NCBI GenBank assembly: GCA_022564085.1
Contig: JADFMC010000048.1
Span: 1-9,897 of the forward strand
Reading direction: 5' to 3'
Source of the DNA: Fidelibacterota bacterium
GTDB taxonomy: Bacteria; Fidelibacterota; Marinisomatia; SCGC-AAA003-L08; TS1B11
DNA: 9,897 nt
The notes beneath the pieces are model-generated. The model did not search any database and was not told the DNA's origin. It saw only the letters and a list, made by a program, of their open reading frames with translations. Each line of letters starts with the position of its first letter. Positions within the stretch are counted from its first letter, which is position 1. The translations under genes and the position numbers were made by a program. This document shows positions 5,734 to 9,897 of the stretch, piece after piece.

Positions 5734-8478
5734 ATGCCCAGGGAAAAGATCTTTATTGGATTACTATTAACTATAGGCCTGCCGGCCCAGGCCCAGGTGC
5801 TCGAGTCAGATTCTCTAGCCCTGGTGGCCCTTTACAATAGCACCGATGGCGCCAACTGGACCACCACCTGGGACCTGAATACACCGGTGGGCACCTGGCA
5901 CGGTGTGTCGGTGAGTGGCGGGCGGGTGACAGAGTTGGGCTTAAATTTCAACCAGCTCACCGGGTCTATCCCGGCCGAACTGGGGAACCTGGCCGATCTA
6001 ACAGTTCTCTCTCTTGGTCGCAACCAGCTCAGCGGTTCCATCCCGGCCGAACTGGGGAACCTAGCCAATCTCACACAGCTCGATCTTCATATGACCTATC
6101 TCAGCGGTTCCATCCCCCCCGAGATCGGCAGCCTCACCAATTTGACAAACCTGTTTATTGGTGAGACCGGACTGACCGGTTCCATCCCGACCGAATTAGG
6201 GAACCTGGCCAATCTCAGATATCTCTATCTTTTTATGAACCAGCTCAGCGGTTCCATCCCGGCCGAACTGGGGAACCTGGCCAATCTCACATATCTCAGT
6301 CTTTCCAACCAGCTCAGCGGTTCCATCCCGGCCGAACTGGGGAACCTGACCAATCTCACAGCTCTCGATCTTAGTTCCAACCAGCTCAGCGGATCCATCC
6401 CGGCCGAACTGGGGAACCTGACCAATCTCAGATATCTCTATCTTTATTCCAACCAGCTCACCGGGTTGCCCGATTTAAGCACGCTGACAGCCCTCTACTC
6501 CCTGTATGTGCAAAATAACCGCCTCACATTCGAGGACCTTGAGCCCAATATGGGTGTGGCGTCCGCTTGGTTCACCTACGCCCCCCAGGACAGCGTGGGC
6601 AATGAGATCGACACCACTGTCTATGTTGGTTCGAGCCTTTCCCTTGCGGTGTCGGTAGGCGGCACGGCCAACGTGTACCAGTGGCTGAAGAATGGGGTGA
6701 CCATTGCCGGGGCCACCAGCGACCCCTACACACTTAGCAATATTCAGTTTGCCGACAGTGGCGACTACAACCTGCGGACCACCAACACCATCGCTACGGC
6801 CCTGACGCTTTACAGTCGGCCTATTCACGTAAGCGTAGTCGTGGATCCGTTCGAAACCGACTCCCTGGCCCTGGTGGCCCTTTACGACAGCACCGACGGC
6901 GCCAACTGGACCAACAGCTGGAACTTGAACACGCCAGTGAGCACTTGGTACGGCGTGACGGTAAGCGGCGGCCGGATGACAATCCTCACACTCCAGAGCA
7001 ACCAGCTCAACGGTTCCATCCCGCCGGAACTGGGGAACCTGGACAGTCTCACATTGCTCTATCTTAATGACAACCAGCTCACCGGCTCTATCCCGGTCGA
7101 ACTGGGAGACCTGGCCAATCTCACAGGGCTCTTTCTTTATTCCAATGAGCTCAGCGGGCTGCCCGATTTAAGCGCCCTGACAGCCCTCAAATTCCTGCTA
7201 GTGCAAAACAACCGCCTCACCTTTGAAGACCTTGAGCCCAATATGGGTGTGCCGTCGACCACATTCAATTACGCCCCCCAGGACAGCGTGGGGTCGGAGC
7301 GGGACACTACTCTGCCCCATGCCGCCAGCCTTGATCTATCGGTGGAAGTAGGAGGGACGGCCAATATCTACCAGTGGGTTAAGGACGGCGCTGACATACC
7401 CGGCGCCACTGGCGACACCCTGAGCATTTCACCGGTCACCAACCCCGATCATGGCAGTTACATCGTGCGCGTCACAAACACCCTTGTTACCGGTCTGACC
7501 CTCTACAGCCGGCCCATACATGTCACCGTTATTAACATTGCGCCTCAATTAGTGGCCATACCCGACACCACCATTCAAGAGGATGACACCTTACGCATCG
7601 TTCTCCAGGCGACCGACGTCGATGGTGATCCGCTCACCTGGTCCGCAGCCAGCGATACCAGCGCGGTGGCCACGTCCGTTTCGGACTCGCTGCTGTCCAT
7701 CATTCCCGATCCTAATTGGAACGGCGTGGCAACTGTCTTTGTCTCGGTAAGTGATGGGCAGGCTACTGTATCTGATACGATCACTGTTACGGTCACACCG
7801 GTGGACGATCCCCCGCAGCCCTTCATGCTGCTGATTCCGCGGGCCGATTCGGTGCTTATTGTGACGGCGTCAATGATCGGCGATTCGGTAAAGTTTGTGT
7901 GGGAATCGTCGTTCGATGCGGACGGTGACACCCTTAACTATTTTTTCGTACTCACATATGAGGGAGCATTCGGCGATTCAGTCGGCCCGCTCATGACTCG
8001 CGATACTTCTATTTATCTGCAGATTGACAGCATGATGGTAGCCGATGCTATCACCGGAGGCGTAACAGAAATCGTGAGCATCTGGGACGTAGTTGCCGAT
8101 GATGGTGAAAAATCGATCCTCGCCACAGATTTTAATAGAATCTTTACATTGAAATTTGCGAACGAACTTCTGGCTCTGGGCGACCGACTTGGTGTCCCCC
8201 TGTCCTTTGCCCTGCACCAGAACTATCCCAATCCATTCAACCCAACCTCGACCATTCGATTCGACCTGCCCAAAACATCGGAGGTGAGTCTGATTATCTA
8301 CGATCTGATGGGGCGGGAGGTGGTCAGGCTGATGGAAGGCACCCTCGGTGCTGGCTATCACACTCGGGTCTGGGATGCCAGAGACAGTTTCGGTAGAGTA
8401 ACGCCCTCCGGTATATATATTACCCGACTGGTTACGCCGGCGTACACCATGTCCATCAAGATGGTGCTGCTTAAGTAG
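5734..8478 (+). CDS. Secreted LRR/Ig-like/cadherin-like protein with T9SS-type sorting domain
   Basis: A 914-residue predicted exported surface protein. A signal peptide covers residues 1-20 (basic start, hydrophobic core, LPAQA end). Module A (26-373) has an ALVALYNSTDGANWT cap, seven plant-type LRRs (GSIPAELGNL, unit 24 residues, 64-240), a GLPDL end cap, an NNRLTFEDLEPNMG linker and an Ig-like domain (QWLKNG, DSGDY). Module B (376-600) repeats this plan with only two full LRRs. A cadherin-like domain follows (603-692: QEDDTL, DVDGDPLTW, VSDG, PVDDPP), then an unassigned region, then the C-terminal domain (about 820-914) with NYPNPFNP at 830-837 and SIKMVLLK at the end. Such a C-terminal domain directs secretion by the type IX system and is usually cleaved; here that is inferred. 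I see no cysteine. LRR and Ig domains suggest adhesion or ligand binding. AGGA lies 8 bases before the ATG. No clear terminator follows. Confidence 0.9.
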   Translation: MPREKIFIGLLLTIGLPAQAQVLESDSLALVALYNSTDGANWTTTWDLNTPVGTWHGVSVSGGRVTELGLNFNQLTGSIPAELGNLADLTVLSLGRNQLSGSIPAELGNLANLTQLDLHMTYLSGSIPPEIGSLTNLTNLFIGETGLTGSIPTELGNLANLRYLYLFMNQLSGSIPAELGNLANLTYLSLSNQLSGSIPAELGNLTNLTALDLSSNQLSGSIPAELGNLTNLRYLYLYSNQLTGLPDLSTLTALYSLYVQNNRLTFEDLEPNMGVASAWFTYAPQDSVGNEIDTTVYVGSSLSLAVSVGGTANVYQWLKNGVTIAGATSDPYTLSNIQFADSGDYNLRTTNTIATALTLYSRPIHVSVVVDPFETDSLALVALYDSTDGANWTNSWNLNTPVSTWYGVTVSGGRMTILTLQSNQLNGSIPPELGNLDSLTLLYLNDNQLTGSIPVELGDLANLTGLFLYSNELSGLPDLSALTALKFLLVQNNRLTFEDLEPNMGVPSTTFNYAPQDSVGSERDTTLPHAASLDLSVEVGGTANIYQWVKDGADIPGATGDTLSISPVTNPDHGSYIVRVTNTLVTGLTLYSRPIHVTVINIAPQLVAIPDTTIQEDDTLRIVLQATDVDGDPLTWSAASDTSAVATSVSDSLLSIIPDPNWNGVATVFVSVSDGQATVSDTITVTVTPVDDPPQPFMLLIPRADSVLIVTASMIGDSVKFVWESSFDADGDTLNYFFVLTYEGAFGDSVGPLMTRDTSIYLQIDSMMVADAITGGVTEIVSIWDVVADDGEKSILATDFNRIFTLKFANELLALGDRLGVPLSFALHQNYPNPFNPTSTIRFDLPKTSEVSLIIYDLMGREVVRLMEGTLGAGYHTRVWDARDSFGRVTPSGIYITRLVTPAYTMSIKMVLLK
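5809..7530 (+). repeat. Internal module duplication in the LRR protein gene
   Basis: The segment from 5809 (DSLALVALY) to about 6840 and the segment from 6859 (DSLALVALY) to about 7530 encode the same domain plan: entry cap, LRRs, GLPDL cap, NNRLTFEDLEPNMG, Ig-like domain, and the end YSRPIHV. DNA similarity is evident in the entry cap (for example CCCTGGTGGCCCTTTAC in both) and in the linker, and is weaker in the Ig-like part. The copies differ mainly in LRR number. Confidence 0.85.
5950..6471 (+). repeat. 72-bp tandem coding repeats of the LRR stack
   Basis: Units anchored at the codon for the conserved Asn begin at 5950, 6022, 6094, 6166, 6238, 6307, 6379 and 6451. The period is 72 bp, except 69 bp between 6238 and 6307. 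A 41-base core is identical at 6022, 6238 and 6307, and differs by one base at 6379. The units at 6094 and 6166 are more diverged. Near-identity at the DNA level, including third codon positions, points to recent duplication or gene conversion. Confidence 0.9.
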
Positions 8479-8655
8479 GAAAAGTCGCAACAAAAGGCGT
8501 TTCACCGGATACGGACTTTCATTTGTCGATGGGCACGCGCTATATTTAGGATCCAGTTGTCAATCCATTGCACATTTATTGCACACTCACTGTTCGCTCC
8601 CGTCGATAGGCCTGTGTTCTTCTAAGCCACTGGCATACGATAGATTTAATCTCAA

Positions 8656-8750
8656 GTCAAACTCACAACAATCCACCTCAAACTGACGAGATATCGGGGC
8701 ATATTGGGGTAAAACTCACGAGGTTTTATACATTATCTGGTGAGTTTTAC
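8656..8750. repeat. Cluster of AAACTCAC-like motifs between convergent genes
   Basis: GTCAAACTCAC (8656-8666), CTCAAACTGAC (8677-8687) and GTAAAACTCAC (8709-8719) are similar 11-base words in the same orientation. The last is followed by its perfect inverted copy, GTGAGTTTTAC (8740-8750). Their meaning is unknown; they may be degenerate copies of one site. Confidence 0.4.
8709..8750. terminator. Perfect 11-bp inverted repeat, possible bidirectional terminator
   Basis: GTAAAACTCAC (8709-8719) and GTGAGTTTTAC (8740-8750) pair without mismatch around a 20-base loop. The structure lies between two converging genes and includes the stop codon of the minus-strand gene (8747-8749). AAAA before and TTTT after the CTCAC/GTGAG core give the A-stem-T arrangement of a two-way terminator. 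The core is short and the loop is long for a terminator, so a protein-binding site remains possible. Confidence 0.35.
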
Positions 8751-9897
8751 TTCAGCAGCACCATCTTGATCGATTTCGTGTAGTCCGGTGTTATCAATCG
8801 GGCAATGTATGTACCCGATGGCACACTTCGGCCGAAGCGGTCACGACCGTTCCACCTAACCTGATGATATCCCGCAGGCATTTGACCACTGCTCAAACTG
8901 GCGATGCTGCGCCCTCGCAAATCGTAAACCACTAATTTCAGGTCCACCATTTCCGGCAGATCAAACCTGATAGTTGTGCCCGGATTGAAAGGATTGGGGT
9001 GGTTCGGATGGAGGGCGTACGCTTGAGGTAGTCCGACCTCCTCTCCAAGCGCAAGTACAGCAGGTGTCGCGCTTACTTCATTGGAATAGCCACTTTCATT
9101 TCCTGCGGAATCGACAGCCGTGACCCGAGCATAATAAATTGTGCCGTTGGTTAGTCCGGTCACGACCATTGCCGTGTCATTGGGTGATGAGGAATCGCCA
9201 AGATTAACTGTCGGATTCGCAGATTCACCGAAATAGATGGAATAGAATTTCATGTCCGGTTCATTGCTGCGAGTCCACGAAAAGGAAATTTCCTGGTTGC
9301 CAGCCGACGCAATCAGTCCTGTGGGAGCGGCCGGAGGATCATCGGCAGGGGCCGCGGGGATGCTGAAGATAAAAATACTATCAAGCGCAACCAGGTCGCC
9401 ATCATTCCCAACATATTGCCAGCCTAGTTGCACCGACTGGCCATCGTATGCCGTTAAATCAACGACCGTGCGACGCCATTTCCAGCCCTGGCCATCATCA
9501 GCTGCTGCCCACAGTTGGGTCCAATTCGTGCCGCCATCGGTGGAGATGTTGAGCTTGATCGTTGCGTTGACCAAAAACGAAGTGGAGTGTCCCACATAAA
9601 AAGATAAGGTTGTCCCGGTGTCCAGTGTCATTGCCGGTGTGATGAGCCATTCATCTTGATTTTCAGCGATCCATATGCAGATTGCTGAGAATGTACTAGC
9701 GGTATCGATGGCTGAAAAGTGGGCATCTATTAGATTCCCACGTTTCCAATTATTGGTAGCATGGGTATTGACTGTGCCCCATTGATCCGGCGGGAAAGTG
9801 GTCGCCTCAAAATCCTCATATAGGATCGCTGTTCGAAACGTACTTGGGTCGACGACCGTTATATAATCAAGCAAGGTTTTTGAAGATGAAACCGTGC
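8747..9897 (-). CDS. Cleaved-adhesin/FN3 surface protein with T9SS-type sorting domain, 5' truncated
   Basis: The frame is open to the window edge, so the N-terminus is missing; a TTG at 9872-9874 lies in continuing coding sequence and is not taken as the start. Of 382 visible residues, about 25-177 form a cleaved-adhesin/choice-of-anchor J (MAM-like) beta sandwich, with ILYEDFEATTFPPDQW, DEWLITP, LSFYVGHST, ISTDGGTNW and VQLGWQYVGND. About 190-278 form a fibronectin type III domain (P.APTGL.AS, SFSWTRS, GLTNGTIYYARVTAVDSAGN). The rest is the type IX-style sorting domain, with NHPNPFNP and the end SIKMVLLK. The YPNPFNP tyrosine is His here. The protein is expected to be exported and attached to or released from the cell surface; an adhesin, or a peptidase whose catalytic part lies outside the window, are both possible. 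It converges on the LRR gene, which has the same sorting domain. TAA stop is at 8747-8749. Confidence 0.85.
   Translation of the reverse strand, partial: TVSSSKTLLDYITVVDPSTFRTAILYEDFEATTFPPDQWGTVNTHATNNWKRGNLIDAHFSAIDTASTFSAICIWIAENQDEWLITPAMTLDTGTTLSFYVGHSTSFLVNATIKLNISTDGGTNWTQLWAAADDGQGWKWRRTVVDLTAYDGQSVQLGWQYVGNDGDLVALDSIFIFSIPAAPADDPPAAPTGLIASAGNQEISFSWTRSNEPDMKFYSIYFGESANPTVNLGDSSSPNDTAMVVTGLTNGTIYYARVTAVDSAGNESGYSNEVSATPAVLALGEEVGLPQAYALHPNHPNPFNPGTTIRFDLPEMVDLKLVVYDLRGRSIASLSSGQMPAGYHQVRWNGRDRFGRSVPSGTYIARLITPDYTKSIKMVLLK

Noticed and set aside
5637..5840. 67-codon plus-strand frame overlapping the LRR gene start
   Set aside because: It overlaps the signal peptide region of the LRR gene in another frame, has no ribosome site of note and no recognisable motif.
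5950..6471. Regular repeats with period 69-72 bp as a possible CRISPR array
   Set aside because: The whole stretch is an open coding frame in register with the LRR consensus. The variable parts encode LRR positions and are not spacers.
7978..8505. 175-codon minus-strand frame over the LRR gene 3' end
   Set aside because: It is the antisense shadow of the conserved sorting domain, with no motif of its own.

Overview
The window looks like a piece of a bacterial chromosome from the Fibrobacteres-Chlorobi-Bacteroidetes side of the tree. The best guess is a Marinimicrobia (SAR406)-like or neighbouring candidate lineage. The main evidence is two surface proteins that end in the type IX secretion-style C-terminal domain, with a (N)YPNPFNP-type motif and the terminal peptide SIKMVLLK. 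A DUF4382 lipoprotein and a bacterial protein with plant-type leucine-rich repeats fit the same setting. The lineage is inferred from motif memory; no database search was possible.

Layout. At 1-384 (+) is the C-terminal end of a sodium:solute symporter. It converges, across a strong bidirectional terminator (401-432), on a DUF4382 lipoprotein gene (472-1299, -). Upstream of the lipoprotein gene lie two CRP-type palindromes. Next on the minus strand are a GNAT acetyltransferase gene (1505-2071) and, 8 bp upstream of it, an unrecognised 45-codon reading frame (2080-2217). This frame has its own ribosome binding site and is probably co-translated with the GNAT gene.

Central operon. A divergent spacer leads into arcC (carbamate kinase, 2417-3364), sucC (3377-4546) and sucD (4543-5421) on the plus strand. 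The genes are separated by 12 bp and then by a 4-bp ATGA overlap, so they almost certainly form one transcript. It encodes two ATP-forming substrate-level phosphorylation enzymes. The 3' spacer (5422-5733) carries no gene but several stacked hairpins, including one good terminator.

Surface-protein region. At 5734-8478 (+) is a 914-residue secreted protein. It has two copies of an LRR plus Ig-like module, a cadherin-like domain and the sorting domain. Its LRR DNA is a near-identical 72-bp tandem repeat, which looks recently expanded. Converging on it is the minus-strand gene at 8747-9897, which runs off the window. It encodes a cleaved-adhesin/choice-of-anchor domain, a fibronectin type III domain and the same sorting domain. 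An 11-bp perfect inverted repeat sits at its stop codon.

No tRNA, rRNA, CRISPR array, transposase or phage gene was seen. Most of the window is ordinary metabolism plus surface-protein genes. The parts most worth a second look are the coupled small ORF, the paired CRP-like sites, the arcC-sucCD linkage and the mosaic LRR repeats.
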